From contig NC_064435.1 in the NCBI RefSeq assembly GCF_023343835.1, positions 42,932,103-42,996,102 on the forward strand: a stretch of DNA of 64,000 nt, read 5' to 3'. Under the pieces are notes generated by a model. That model worked only from the letters and a program-made list of their open reading frames with translations, did no database searches and had not been told where the DNA came from. This DNA comes from Lagopus muta. Taxonomy: Eukaryota > Chordata > Aves > Galliformes > Phasianidae. Of the stretch, positions 13,411 through 26,930 are shown one piece after another. The stretch's first letter is position 1. Each line of letters starts with the position of its first letter. Made by a program: the position numbers and the translations under genes.

Positions 13411-15272
13411 GAGTAATAGACACAGTGCAGAATAATCAAATTCAGAAATAAGTAATAGATAATCAAGTGATCTATATTTAGGGAATTAAATCCAATTTAA
13501 TAGGTAAAAAAACAAAACCCCCTAACCTTTTTTTTTTTTTATAATTATTTTTAAACTGTTCGTACATATGCATTGAGAGCAATCTACGTCATCAGCAGAT
13601 AGAGCTTCTTTAGAACTTCCCAAAGAAGAACAAGGAGCGGCTGTTCCATTTTTGGAATATTTTCTATAATTTTAACTCTCTTCTGATTTTTCTTTAAATA
13701 AAATAGTGATAAAACTCATATGCTTGGTTCTCAGCTGTTTGCAGTTGCATTTTTTTTATAATGTGATTTTGCTGGGAAAAACAGAAACAAAAGATAGATT
13801 TTGTTCCCTCTAAATGACGCAAAAAGAAGTTTTAAAAAAATCAAAAGATAGACATGAGAAAATACAGTACCATTTGATTTACTTTTAAAAGGGTAAAAGG
13901 GAGATCTAGAAAATTAGGCATATGAGTAATTTTCTTCTTACATTTGAAGATATCAGTAAGGTCTTCCTAGTAAATAAAAACATAGTAACAATCAAGGCAA
14001 ATTCTGTACTGTATGGTGTTTGTAAAAATAACTATTGCAAAGAGATTTCAATTTTTGCTTGGTAATAATGCAGTAAAGATGATAAGTTTGCAAAATCTGT
14101 CTCTCACCTTCTTAACATTAGGCTGCAGAAGAAAACACCCTTGTAGATTTATGGCTAGTCTAGTGAATATTTTTTCTTCTCAGAATACAGTATCCCTAAG
14201 TACTTTCTTGTTCTTTACTAAAAGTAAATATACATGAGGATGTATGAAAAAGTATATTTTAACATAATATCTAAATGAGAAGTACTTGAAGTATCATAAA
14301 ATGTTATAAAGATCCATGGAGTTAAGATTAGCAACACAATTCTAGGAAATGTTGATATGAGCTAATTTCTTGTTCAGTTTATGAAACGATCTGCATCGTA
14401 CCTTTGTAATTCAGTTCAGGTGGCCTCCTGTACGACTGCCTTATTTTCTTACAATATTTCAAATGCCTCTAATACCCTAAATTGTATATCTGAGATTTTT
14501 AAAGACATAATGATGTATCCATTTTCTTCTAATAATTCTCATTTGGGGAATGCTGCTTTCATGGGGAAAAAAAATGGATATAATAAAAAAAGATTATAGG
14601 ACAATATTTGATAGATTGAATGCTCCAGATTTTCATTCAGTTTTCTAATGTTGAAGTTTATATTTAATTTCTAGGGTAATTTATTACTAAGAATAATATC
14701 TTGCAGTTCAGTTTAAAAAGATGACTTTTCTGTTCTTGCAGATGTAATTAAAATGAGTTACTTAGGTTACAAGGGATCATTAATATCTGGAATTTAATGA
14801 CATTTTGTGTTGGATCATTAACAATTGGCACTTGCTGCAAATAACTCCCATAAATGTGCTTTAAGAATGTCTTTTATGATTTAGTCACCTTGTATTCTTT
14901 AGAGTGTCTTGATGTTATGCAGTGTGACCTGTGACCATGAATTCTTCACAGGAACAATGAAATATGGAAATGAAATGCAACAAAGTACATGTAGAAAACA
15001 CACTTACAGAAACTGTACCACATTATCCTAATGGCAGGTAAAAAAAGCCAGCCCAAAGCAATTGACAGATACAATGTGATCAAAAGATGCTGTGATGAGA
15101 AGAAAGTCATTCTGTTGATAGAACAGGCCCTAGAATATACAACACATTGCCACTCTTAAACAAATAGGTGCGGAAATTATTTAAGCTTGATTTCATTGTC
15201 TTTCATCCTTGCCCCATTCTTTTCATGCCATTTATTAGAAAATCCTAAAAAGGACATAAAAATCCTAAACTG
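13411..15272. other. Non-coding AT-rich stretch
   Basis: No gene or repeat family is recognised. The short open frames at 14013-14237 and 14381-14599 have no domain-like composition. The interval around 14640-14960 is AT-rich with homeodomain-like TAATTA and TTAAT words, but nothing proves function. Confidence 0.5.
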
Positions 15273-15365
15273 AGAGGAGAGAGGGAGCAGGAGGAGGAGG
15301 AGGAGAGGGTGGGGGAGGAGGGAAAACGTGGGAGAGGAGAGAAGGAGGAGGAAGAGGGAGGGGCA
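15273..15365 (+). repeat. Purine-only (GGA/GGGAG)n low-complexity tract
   Basis: About 90 bases consist almost wholly of A and G, in GGA, GGAG and GAGGG units; one short aacgtg interruption breaks the tract near 15326. Long polypurine runs can form triplex (H-DNA) structures and are length-variable. Confidence 0.8.
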
Positions 15366-15690
15366 GGGAATGAGGGAAATGTGTCATCTGAAAGCCAGTT
15401 ATCTTGATCTAAATTAAATATTTCAGTATTTCAGATGTCTAAAACCAGAAATGTGAAAATTCATTGCCTTGCTCCTAGAAGAGGCAAGTAACAGGCATGA
15501 TAGAGCTGAATAAAAAAAAAATCATTAAATGAACTGTTTGTTTTTGTCTTTCCTGTTGACCTAAATGGCATGAAATAATGGAGTGAAAATCTTGTTTTCA
15601 CACTGATTCAACACAAAACCATTTCTAGCTTTTAACATTCTGGAGGAAAAGCATGATTTTTCCTGTCATCTTTCTCTTCAGCTCTCTAGT

Positions 15691-15720
15691 TTATATATAT
15701 ATATATATATTATATATATA

Positions 15721-15764
<44 letters not shown>

Positions 15765-15769
15765 ATATT
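15691..15769. repeat. (TA)n microsatellite
   Basis: The tract is an alternating TA dinucleotide run of roughly 75 bases with phase slips (ttatata, tatgtatgta) at 15710, 15727 and 15756. It can extrude cruciforms and is likely polymorphic. Confidence 0.9.
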
Positions 15770-16164
15770 CCTGGTTATCTACTATTTATGCAATATGTAA
15801 ATATAAGTGCTCAGTCTATTTCTGTAGATTGAAAGACAGATGTCTAATTTCTCCTGATGCTTTGCAGAAAAATATTATATTTATCTTTGCTGAAAACTAA
15901 AGCAGTGTATGTTGTCTAGGAGTCCATACTTCTTCTGCCTTATTTTATTATTCTTCTTCCTACATTTGAATGCTATCTCTATTGCATATGTTTTCTTTCC
16001 TGTTGGGAAGCCTTCTGTAACAAAGATGATCAAATTTGTTCCTTCACTCTTTCTATCTTTGAGGACTATACACTTTTATTCAGACAATGGCATTTGATTA
16101 TTTTAAAAAGTGAAGAAACAGCAGGCATCAGCTATTGATAAAGAAACAGATTTATGTTTCAATG

Positions 16165-16660
16165 AATAATAGAATATCCCAAGTTGGAAGGGACTCACAA
16201 TATTCATCAAGTCCATCTCCTGGCTTTACATGGGACCACTCAAATCCGAACTCTTTATCAGAATCAGTGTCCAAACGCCCCTTGAACTCCAGCACTTGGC
16301 ACTGTGAGCACTGCCCTTAGGAGCATATTCTATGGCCACCATCCCCTGGTGAAGAAGCCTTCCCTGATATCCAGCCTGACCCTCCTCTGATGCAGTTTCA
16401 TGCTGCTCCTTCAGGTCCTGTCCCTGTCACAGAGAGCAGAGTTCAGCGCTGCCCCTCCACTCCCTGTGAGGAGTTATAGGCTGCCACCCCTCAAACCTCT
16501 GCTCTGGGCTGAACAAACCAAGGGACCACAGGCACTCCTCCCTCATACACCTTGTTCTCCAGACCCTTCCTCACCTTCATAGCCCTACTTTGAATGCTCT
16601 CATATGTCTTTATATTGTAGTACCCAAATCTATTTGAGGTGAGGCTGCACCAGCTCAGTA
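16165..16660 (-). mobile_element. CR1 LINE fragment, minus orientation
   Basis: The plus strand begins with the reverse complement of a CR1 3' end ('agaatatcccaagttggaag', then 'gactcacaa...tcaagtcc'). It continues through the region complementary to the CR1 ORF2 C-terminus and 3' UTR ('cctgtccctgtcacagagagcag'). It is diverged, so this is an old copy. Confidence 0.8.
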
Positions 16661-17073
16661 AGCTAGCAATAGTCTCTTAGGGCACACAACCCACTGCATA
16701 AGCAATTGGAGCTGGAGAGCTGCGTTTTGGTCCAGTGCTGTATCCTCAGGTAGTGCACCAATACATGAAATCCAAGTTATATCCCTAAAGGAAACTGCAC
16801 AAGGGCACTTCACTTAAACAAACAAACAAACAAAGTCTGTAGGGTATGCTTTTCAGTGAATAGTAAAATAAAACTGTTAGGTGAGAGCAGCAAATGGTTT
16901 ATGGTATGTAATTACTTACATTTTTGAAATAAACAAGTTGATTAGGTAGGATGTAAAAAGAAAGATTTTATCTGGATATGATAACCTAAAATCTGAAACT
17001 AACGTGGACTTTTTTTGTTTGGTTGGTTTCTTGCCTTTCTCATATGTTCTTTTTTTTATGACTGGAATAATGT

Positions 17074-17079
<6 letters not shown>

Positions 17080-17116
<37 letters not shown>
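17080..17116 (+). repeat. A-run of about 37 bases
   Basis: This is an uninterrupted adenine run followed by gagagcctgaga. No gene body or retrocopy is recognisable immediately upstream, so I treat it as a homopolymer rather than the tail of a processed pseudogene. Confidence 0.85.
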
Positions 17117-17119
<3 letters not shown>

Positions 17120-17743
17120 AGCCTGAGAGACTGAGATTGTTACAGATCTTTCAACCATTATCTAAGACCTAAATTCTGTCCATGATAAGGGCAAAGGACT
17201 AAAAGAACACTAACTGGTCTTGCAGCAACAAATATCATTGATAAGGGAAAAAAAAACAAAACCACCAAACAAATGACCAAGCAAACAAAGAAAACAAACA
17301 GAAGCAACAACAAGCAGAAGAGCACATACAAGTGAAAATCTGTTCCCCTCTTAGTTTCTGCAGTCAAAATATCAGATGCTATCTGTCCTTCTTTTGCTGG
17401 ACAGGCCATCTGGAACAGAGGAAATGAGACTTGAATCACCAGCAAGTATGACGTACTCACTATGCATCTTGATAAGCAGATCTGAATACATTACAAGGGG
17501 AACTAGAGAGCTGACAGTTCCAAAATGATAAAAAGAAAGGTTTTATTGCCACTTTATTTCAATAATAAACATTTCCTCTTTTAATTTGCTGTAGCCCAAA
17601 ATTGATTTAATAGTTATGCATAGCAATATATAATAGATTGGTTTTCATTTGTTTTTTGTTTGTTTTACAGCAGTCAGTTTTTATATCAGTAGATACCTGA
17701 ATAAAGATTTGAAAGCATGTTTATGACTAATGTAGGTGTGGGA

Positions 17744-17790
17744 TGAGGCGGGGGGGAGGAAGGGGGGGAAGGGGGGGGGAGGGAAGGAAG
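17744..17790 (+). repeat. G-run cluster, potential G-quadruplex
   Basis: At least four runs of six or more G lie within about 45 bases (ggggggg, ggggggg, ggggggggg and shorter), separated by a, aa or gaa. This meets the usual G-quadruplex pattern on the plus strand. It sits 80 bp left of a CR1 fragment. No gene is near. Confidence 0.75.
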
Positions 17791-17870
17791 TGCTTGTATG
17801 CTAGTGGTCCTATCCTGTCTGTTGTGAGAGATTATCGGTTTGCTTTCAGTGCTGGTTCAACTTATCAAGG

Positions 17871-18090
17871 AATCACAGAACAGCCAGCATTGGAAGGGGA
17901 CCTGAAGGATCATGAATCTCCAACTCCCTGCCACATGCAGGGCCACCAACCTCCCCATGTAATACCAGACCAGGCTGCCCAGGGTCCCATCCAATCTGGT
18001 CTTGAACACCTCCAGGGACAGGGCATCCACAACCTCTCTGGGCAGCCTGTTCCAGCATCTCACCACTCTCACAGTTAAGAATTTTTTGTT
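17871..18090 (-). mobile_element. CR1 LINE 3'-end fragment, minus orientation
   Basis: The plus strand reads the reverse complement of a CR1 tail: 'aatcacagaacagccagcat', 'ggaccttgaaggatcat'-like words, and then the complement of the '[15 protein letters not shown]' coding end of ORF2. The minus-strand translation shows [25 protein letters not shown], the standard CR1 ORF2 C-terminal signature. Confidence 0.9.
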
Positions 18091-21000
18091 TGTTTGTTTT
18101 TTAATGAAAGACTGAAAAATATGTATTTGCCATTTAATTCCTGATCTGTCAATGAAACCTCTGTGAATATGAACACAATAAAGTTCACTGGATGATAGCA
18201 AGAGAGTATTTTCATCTCTAACTTTCTGCAAATCCCCTGTGCATTTAGGATAATGAGAATGGCCTTGGAAAATTGATAGGTTAGTGTCCCCTCTTAGAGC
18301 ATTTGGGTCATCTGGACTCCTTCTAAACTTAGCAGAACATAAGGAGCTCTAAAATCATCAGCTAAGGATTTTGAACTACTAAGCCACTCTGAATATAGAA
18401 ATAACCACAATGAAAGAATGATTTTCAGGAAATTAAAGCTAGAAACTGTTTTCTGCTGAACCACAATTATTTCAAATTATAAATAATTTATTTTCTTCAT
18501 GTTTTGGAATTATTTATTTTCAGATGCTTCTGTATCCATAAATACATGCATTCATTTGTTAACTTCTGCATGAATTGAAGAGAACACAGGAAAAAGAAAC
18601 TGAAACTGAAGAAAGAGAACAGAAGAAAGCTAGGCAGTAAAAATAAAACTATCTGTGAAAGTAAAAATATCACATCACGTCCACTGAAAAGCACTTAAAT
18701 AACAAAAAGAAAAAGAAAATAATTAGAAATTTTAATTATTAGACCACATAGATGGTGGGCAACCATTACAGTGTCGGTTGATTGCCTTGTGCATAGTTTC
18801 TCCTTTTCATGATGATGATTATTATTATTTTTAAGGGCCATCAGCTAGAAACTATGGGGAGTACCCAGTAAGTAAAAAGAAATAAACCGCATGCAAATGG
18901 TTAAAGTGCTGAGTTCAATGTAAATCTAAGTTGTTCTAAGTATCATAACAAGATGGGGAGGGAGAAGAAAAGGTAACAAAGAAATAAAAACAGAAGGGTT
19001 CTAATCTTCCAAATGATACTCAGTACCTTGCATGTTCGGAGCATTCACTGGAATTTGTAGCTACTGTTACAAGTCCTAGGTTGGTGTTTCTTGTGTCAGG
19101 AATATCAAGTATCTTTCCCTCCCCGAAGCTCTCATTTTCTCAAGCAGTAATAGTAACACTGTTAGAATCTTTGATACTTTAGTTTGAAATGCTTTTCACC
19201 AGCAGATGTTGGAACTCCAAGAGGTTGGCACATAGAGGTACAGCACAATAACCTTCTAACATTCTTTGTTCTGGGAAATCAGCTGCAGCTTTTTCAGATG
19301 TTCACTACTGAGTAAACAGGTGACGTGAAAGGCTGTTTCTTTTTCAGAATATAGATAATTGAAATTATGCCCAAATGGTCTTGCAATCTTAGTCTTGGGA
19401 AGCAAGATAGGTGAAAAGCTGGGGAGAGTTCTGTTTTCTAGTTTTTGTTTGTTTTTTTGTTTTTATGTACGGAACTTTTTACTTAGATCTGGGAGAAGAT
19501 CAACCCTGGAAAGTCACTTTACACAGATTTTAAGGGATTTTAAGTTATAAGGAAATAAATAGTGATTTTGCAGTTAGAGCAACAAGCAAAAACAGTCATG
19601 GTCAGCATCACTGCCTCTACACAATTGTTGGTAAGGAACTTTTGAATGAGGTTGTGAATGAGTGAGAAAGCATTTATTCATTTTTAGCACTGCCTTTTTG
19701 TATACTATAATTAGAAATGAAGCAAAACAATATTTTAGTAAAACATTAAACTGTATTATTTAGCTTTACAGAAGACCAAGCCTTGTATTGAGAGCTGAAT
19801 AAAGCAGTGAAATTGCAGCTGTCAACTTTGCTAAACTTATCTGTGACTTTTGCCATTTCTAAATGAGATCTCAATAGAAACATCTGTCTTCTAAGATGTA
19901 AGACTCTGCTGTCCCTGAAGTCTGTTTAACAAATTCTGATTGCTTTTTTCCTAATTGCAGCAGAAAGAGTGGGACCAGATTGTTTCTATTTATATATACA
20001 AAGGAATTGCATCTCTAATGATAAGATTTTAGCCATGAACACAAAGCAAAGTCCTCAAGCCTTCCACAAAATCAGCACTGCAGTGATTAACAGCCAAACC
20101 ACATGATGTGGCTCTATATTCTGACTTCTAAAACTCGGATTAAATCTTCAAAAGTGAGGTTAGGGAAGCAGTCCAATGGTGTAAATTTACCTCCGCTCTA
20201 CTCTTAGGAAGCCTTGATCACACTACCTTTTCATATGATATCATGCAAAACACTGTATTTGCTGCCTAAAGAAATAGTTATATCCACAGCACTGAAGTTT
20301 TTAAATTGATTAATCTCTTGATTGTAATCCTTACATTACGTATAAATGCTTTTAATATACAATGCCAACACTAGCTAAGACTAGTTATGCCAAAGCAATG
20401 ACTGATTATGTGATTCTGGGTGTTTCATTTTCCTATAGTAACAAAGCGTAGTTAACTGAGGCTCCTTAAAACATCAGCAGAGTCAGTAGCATCTATGTTA
20501 TGTACTTCTTACTCTCTTCCAATTATGTGAGAAAGTCTAAAAAGTTACTTGATGGCATTTCCCCATCTATACAAATGCTCCAACTAGTGTGACAACACAG
20601 GAACATGTGTTCTGTGGCTCAAAATCTGTGTTACAGATGCAAGTGCTAGGCATGTACTGTCATAAAGTTAACTGCAGTGTAAAGATACAGTAATTACTTA
20701 TTAGGACATATGATAGCTTGAGAAATTTATCTTCTGATATTGTTGAAAGACTCAGCTATATATCCAGAGATCACAACCAATTCTTTTGAATGTTTATCTT
20801 CCTTTATTTGCCTTCTTAATATACAGAATTTTGTTAGTGATTGAAAAAATAGCAAATGCTCCTACATGGCTTGGAGAAATTGAATGAACACATTTACATT
20901 GTTGCTGGAAAGATAAGACAGAGAATAATAAGATTATCATTAAAGAAGTCATCAAAGTATAAAATTGACAAAAGCTACAGGACATCAAACTTCAGCTCTG

Positions 21001-21510
21001 CAGAAAAGAGAGTCTGTAAAACATTCTCGTTCTGTAGAGGAAGGGATATATATCTGTGCAAACAGAATCACGCCTGCTCCCAAAACTCTGAAACTGCCAA
21101 ATTTTTGCCAAATATCTACTGTTAGACACTTCTGCTGCAAAATTAGGGCAATGTAAATTGAAATGCTTTGAAATGACATTCTCAACATCAGAAACATTTT
21201 TCAATGAAAGTTTTACCAAAGCTGGTGTGTTCCAATGTTTTTGCTTTGACGAACTGTTCTTCTTTTCTGTCGTTGGCAGAAAATTCTTCACACATTCATA
21301 AATGGGAGTATTTTAACTTCATTTTTGAAGTTTAAAACTTTAGAGCCCCTTAACTACACACTATTTTCTTCCCAAAAGGTATTACTACGGCATATAATAG
21401 TCTAGTATTTGTCTCTTGACTTTATAAAACTGGATGTTTCTAACTGACAGCAGAATTTCACAACTTTCTATTTATTGATGCAAGGATATATTAAAAAAAT
21501 AGTATATTAT
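18091..21510. other. Non-coding AT-rich stretch
   Basis: I find no exon, RNA gene or recognisable repeat here. Short open frames (for example 20856-21125 and 20992-21291) overlap on opposite strands and have no family resemblance. Confidence 0.5.
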
Positions 21511-21515
21511 TTGTC

Positions 21516-22320
21516 ATGCCCAAGAGCCAGGCTACAGAAGAACAACAAAATAACCAAGAGGTGCAGCCAAAATTGAGATATCTCAAAGGCTTGAAATGTC
21601 AACACAAGGGTGAATTATCTCTTGCTTGGTGGGCCCATGATGCCTCGGGCCATCAAGGAAGAGATGTGACACATAAGTCGGCTAGAGATCAAGGAGTAGA
21701 CTTAACTACGGACACTATTGCACAGGTTTTCCATGACTGTGAAACATGCACCATAATTGAACAAGACAAGAAGATAAAACCTCTCTGGGAGGAAGGGCGA
21801 TGGCAAAAGTAGAACTATGGGGAGATATGGCAGGTAGATTACACCACCTTGTCATGAGCCCACAGTGATAAGCATTATGTGGGTGTCTTGAAACATATCC
21901 TGTACCCCACACTACCGCCTGAAACACCATATTAGGTCTCAAAAAACAATTCCTCTGGTGACATGGCATTCCAGGAAGAACTGAGTCAGATAATGGATCT
22001 CATTTCAAAAATTCCCTTGTAAATACTTGGGCCAAAGATCATTGAATGATAAAACGTGCTGTTAAAAACTATGTTGAAAGCAATGGGTGATGGAACATTT
22101 AAGCACTGAGAGAAGCATTTGGGAGAAGTCACCTGATTGGTCAGCACCTATCTACCTGTCTATCAGTCAAGATGGTCCTACCAAATCCAGCTCCCTACAT
22201 ACTGTAGAGGGAGATAAGGTCCCTGTAGTACATGTAAAGAGCACGTTGGGAAAAGCACTTTGGGTCTTTCCAGCAAGTCATGAGATTGTCTCTTTCTTTT
22301 ACTGCTTCTCTCTGTAGTAT
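21516..22320 (+). mobile_element. Endogenous retrovirus fossil: isolated pol (integrase) remnant
   Basis: The fragment resembles a retroviral integrase. A His-His-Cys-Cys zinc-binding region is visible at about 21620-21770, followed by sequence like the start of the integrase core at about 21820-21870, and a C-terminal-domain-like stretch at about 22220-22290. No gag, env or paired LTRs are recognised on either side. It is a broken relic with several interruptions, clearly old, and is probably what remains of a larger avian endogenous retrovirus. I cannot assign the retroviral class with confidence. Confidence 0.75.
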
Positions 22321-22473
22321 GTGCTCCCTGGCTGTCTTGCCTTCAGCATTAGAGTGAGGCCTTTGATTTTAACATCTTGCTCCCATTTATTTGCTTTATT
22401 AGCTTCAATCCCAATTAATTTGTATTTCTTCTATTAATTAGTAAATTAACTTTCCTCCTCAGATCATTACCAC

Positions 22474-22686
22474 TTTTGTTTGTTTGTTTGTTTGTTTGTT
22501 TTTTCCCCCTCTTTTTTCCCTTTCTGCTTCTTCCCTCCCCCAGCTCCACCTCCGCCCTTTTGGAGCCTGTTGGCCCATTGTCCCCCTGTCATGGACACAG
22601 ACTAGAGATAACACTGTGACATTATTTTAACAATATCACTTTATGGCTTTTTTTTCATGAACACTTCAAAAGCAACCTCATGCTCC

Positions 22687-22718
<32 letters not shown>
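22474..22718. repeat. Low-complexity patch: (GTTT)n, pyrimidine-rich segment, T-run
   Basis: A (GTTT) microsatellite at about 22476-22503 leads into a pyrimidine-rich segment to about 22560. A run of about 32 T follows at 22687-22718. The patch lies just right of the retroviral fossil, but no LTR pattern was found joining them. Confidence 0.7.
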
Positions 22719-22719
22719 C

Positions 22720-25700
22720 CCTCCTGATTCTTAACTATTTGTGAGAGAAATATCTTTAATTTGGATTACCTGCAATGTTAAAAGAACATGAGACCCTAGA
22801 GTGAAGCCCTTCATGAAAACTAAGCTTTCATGTCACTTTCGTGTGTGGTTCTGTAAGGAGCTGTATGGGACAGCTCTACAAAGAAAAAAGGTTGTGATTT
22901 GTAGACTCAAAATTAATAGCATTAGAAAGAATTGCCTTCTATACTCTTTGCTAAGCTTGTCATGGAGGCTTTTTATAAGAAATGGCATCTGGATCTACTT
23001 AAAAGCAAAAAAGAAACATCAACTAGAAAAATTAAATATGAGTGAAATATGAACTCTGTTGCTATCTGCTACCATAAGTGTAGATAACAGAAATGAAGGA
23101 AATAAAAGATACATGTATCATTTTTCTTTATTACATTTGTGAGAGAATGCATGCGCATAAGTTCCTCTTGCTGAGTAGTAGTCTCATATGGCATCAACTA
23201 CAACACGCAAACTAATTTTTGAATAGAGGTCTCAGAGGTGATAATTAGTACAAAATAAGTTTCATGACCAACGTTATTTTACCAGAAAAATTCCAACACA
23301 TTCTCTTTATAGTTGCAAGTTGACATTTGATTTAATAATGGGATTTTAACTTATGTAATGAGGTTAGTGCACGTGAGCCCAATCTCTAGTGCTTTACTCT
23401 AGTTCTCAGTGTGTTTTGGCATGAGCCTTATGTGTTTATATGCCACAAAGAGAAATGTTAACTTTTCTCATCATGTCACCCTGTAACAGTGTGAATTAAT
23501 CCTTGAAAATCTGAATTACCCTAACCTCACACAGACTGAATTCTCTTGAAACTCTCAGGCAGGTTCTTGTGCTTCTTACTTTGAGACTTTTACCTGAAGG
23601 CATTTGAATTATTTGACTGTGCAATAAGGATTACATAGAAACTGTTCCGCGATATTTTGAAATGCTGCTGCCCTCCAGAACAAAATTTCATTAAAAAAAA
23701 CCCATCAAGCTTCTATGTCTAAATAAATAAAAAGCAAACAAACAACAGAGGTACCAATGAGAAATACTAACAAAGTAACTATTCTCCTGCTACGTGTCAT
23801 ATTAATAATAAAACCACGTTATACCCATTTATCAGTTTTTATTGCTGCAGTTTACAAATACAGAAAAGGCAAGGAACAAAGCTAAAGTTTGGGGAATATT
23901 TGTTGAGTGGAAGAGGGATCTTGCAAACTTGTTGTTGATGTTGATGGGTGATTAACTACCGCCCACGTCACTCAGTTGGACTGGCCTCACTGAAAATGAA
24001 GATAAAGCATCAATCATTAGAAAGCAAATAAATATGATCATTAGATTTTAAAAGCTGTGTATAAGGAAGAGGCAATCATGGTGGTACAAATGTCTAAACC
24101 TGCAGACACAAGGCAGGCAGAATGCAAAAGCTGCAAGATTTTTGTACTCCTTTACTTTTATCTGATGTTGATAACATCTGTTTTAAACAGATAAATGACA
24201 AGAAAAGATGTGATAGTCATGCAGTATTTCTGTCTCAGTAATAATACAGGAGAAGGAAACGGGCAGTTGAAAGACAAATCAGGAATTTGTATCAGAGTGG
24301 AGAGACAAACTGAAGATATATTTACATTTAAAAATGGAAATAGCTAGTTAAGAGTTAAAGATGGGAATATACTTCATTCAAAGAACGGCAGTAAGAAATA
24401 ACATGAACATATATCAGTAAATGACCAGGAGAAAAACAAACAAAACAAACAAACAAACATTGTAAATTAGTGCCACAGAATGTAGAACTGCATGCTGTAT
24501 GGACAGCACATTCGTACATGTACTGCTGTAACTCCTAATTCTAACAAATGATTTAAGCACAATACCACCTTCTATTTCTTCAAATAGCAGAAATATTGAC
24601 TGAGATCCATGATATTTGTGTCAGGAGCAGGTTTCATACTCAGTGGGAAAGCAGTTTAAGATTCTTTTGCTAAACTCAGTGTTTTCTGGTATTTCTGCCT
24701 GCTGTCTCACAGTACCCTATGTCCACCATTATAAAGTTACAACAGTTTGTGGTTCTCACTGAAATAGATTCCATGCCCGAGTAGCACACAGCAATTTCCA
24801 ACCCACCTAATGCACCTTCTTGTGTTTGGCCTCATTTAGTTGATCAATCAGAGCAAAAAAGTAAAAGAGTTCATATATCCAAAGACTGAGAAAGATGTTA
24901 GCTTTAACATGTAAAGTGGGTCTAACTTTTATTGTTAGCAACAGTTTTGTGCTTGGCTTTTGTAGGTACTTTGTACCCTTCTCTAAAGAAAGGAGCTGAA
25001 ATACCTGATGCACAGGATGTTCTTTCCAAGATAACAGAACACTGATAACTTTTGGTGATAATGTGAGACCATTCTGCTGTGCAGGTATTGATTAGTTTAG
25101 TTTCACTCATGTACTTTGCATAATATTTACTGAATTGGGTAAAATCTAAGACAGTTTGGACTAGAAGTGTTGAAGAAGATTTTCATTACTATGGCTTTGA
25201 AAACATCGTTTTGTTTTGTTTTGATTTCAGTTGTTACTCTTGTGAAATCTTAATTGACTTCGTATTTTCCAATCCACTGAAAATTCACTTTTAGATGATA
25301 AGACTGAAAATGGCAATGAGGAATGAGAAAGTTTCTTTTAAAATATCTTTTCCAGAGTAATTTAAATGAAGGACTCTTCTGTGCAAATTCAATTGCAAGA
25401 TGAAATATGGTAAAGAGCAATATACACTCAATTGAATTTCTCCTTCTTACTGTAAGTACATCCCAAGAATGTGACTTATTCAAAGAAGTGGTCTATTTAT
25501 TGTAGAGTAAGCTTGTTACAGAAGAAAGAAATATTTAAAGAAGATGGAGTGTGTTTTAAGAATTGTTTTCAGAGCAGGTGCTTGGACCTAATCATCTACC
25601 TCAACTGCGTGTGAGTCATGCTGCAGGATGCTACAGGAGATTCAGTTTAACATGATACATTTATCTCCCAGAATTTCATTTTTATGTTCTTTCACATATG

Positions 25701-26410
25701 TCTCTATTTGTTTAAGGTATTATTCTTGTGCTCATCACAGTAGAGTTTAAAATCTTGCAAAAGTGCACCCAGCAGTCAATACAATTAAAACAAAATTAAT
25801 ACTGCTGAGCTGAAGATTTGACACTTGCTTTTAGATATACACAGCCAGTGATCTGTACATTACCACTTAATATTTTTCCTCCACTTTCCATGAAAGTTTG
25901 GTCTAATCTTAAGATATCAAGTACTATGAATCTCACTCTTATCTCTGACAAGATTCTGGATTCTTCTAGTTGCCACTGTACTGATATTCTAATGGCCTTC
26001 TGTATAGAAAAAAAATTCTAAACCAATATAAAAAACATTAATGAAAATGAAATACGAGAGAAGCATTGCAAATTCTACTTTAATATGAGATAATAACAAG
26101 ACATAAGGATATAGTATTATTTCTACATTTTTTCTTCATGAAACCAAGTTCATGTCTATACGGGCCCTCTGTATATGCATCTGAAGCTTCAAATTTAAAC
26201 TGTGTATGTATAAATTAGTTCAGTGTTGTATTTTATACTCCGCTCAATAAAACAAATGACATAAATCAAGTTGCCTAGCTGCTACAGGCATTTCAGACAA
26301 AATGAATCACTCAATCTGTCCATCTATCTGATACACATTGCAACAACATTCATCAAATTACGGCTTGTATCATAACTAGTATAGCCAGAGCCGGTTGTCT
26401 CTCTATACTT
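22720..26410. other. Non-coding AT-rich stretch
   Basis: No coding or RNA gene is seen. The only pattern is an (AAAC)n run near 24435-24460. Overlapping short open frames near 24807-25110 have no domain-like composition. Confidence 0.5.
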
Positions 26411-26411
26411 A

Positions 26412-26930
26412 ACACTGGTGAGGACACGCCTTGAATACTGTGTTCAGTTTTTGGGCCCCTCTCAACACGAAAGATATTGTGGCCCTGGAGTGTGTCCAGA
26501 GAAGGACTATGAAGATGTGTGGGGTCTGGAGGACAAGTTTGATAGGGTGAGGCTGAGGGAGCTGGGATTGCTCCATCTGGAGAAGAAGTGGCTCAGAGAA
26601 GATGTATCACTCTCCACAGCCCCCTGAAAGGAGTTTGTGTTGAGGTGGGGCGTCAACATCTTCTCCCAGGGGACTGATGAGAGGAAATGGCCTAAAGTTG
26701 TACTAGGGGACATTCCAGTTGGACATTATGAGAGATTTCTCCTCAGAAAGAGCAGTGAGGCCTTGGCACAGGCTGCCCAGGGAGGTGTTGCAGTCACTGT
26801 CCCTGGAGGTGTTCATGAACCGTGTGGATGTGACACTGAGGGATGTGGTCAGTGGGCATAGTGGTGATAGCTGATGGTTGGACTAGGGGAACTTAGTGAT
26901 CTGTCCCTACCTTAATGATTCAGTGATTGT
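26412..26930 (+). mobile_element. CR1 LINE 3' fragment, plus orientation
   Basis: It starts inside the end of CR1 ORF2 (RTRLEYCVQFLGPSQ, like the family's 'RPHLEYCVQFWAPQ') and continues through 'AQAAQGGVAVTVPGGVHEPCG' to a degraded 3' end near 26930. It is diverged and broken. Confidence 0.85.

Noticed and set aside
17857-18231. 124-codon minus-strand open frame ([19 protein letters not shown])
   Set aside because: It is the C-terminal end of CR1 ORF2 plus flanking sequence, not a host gene.
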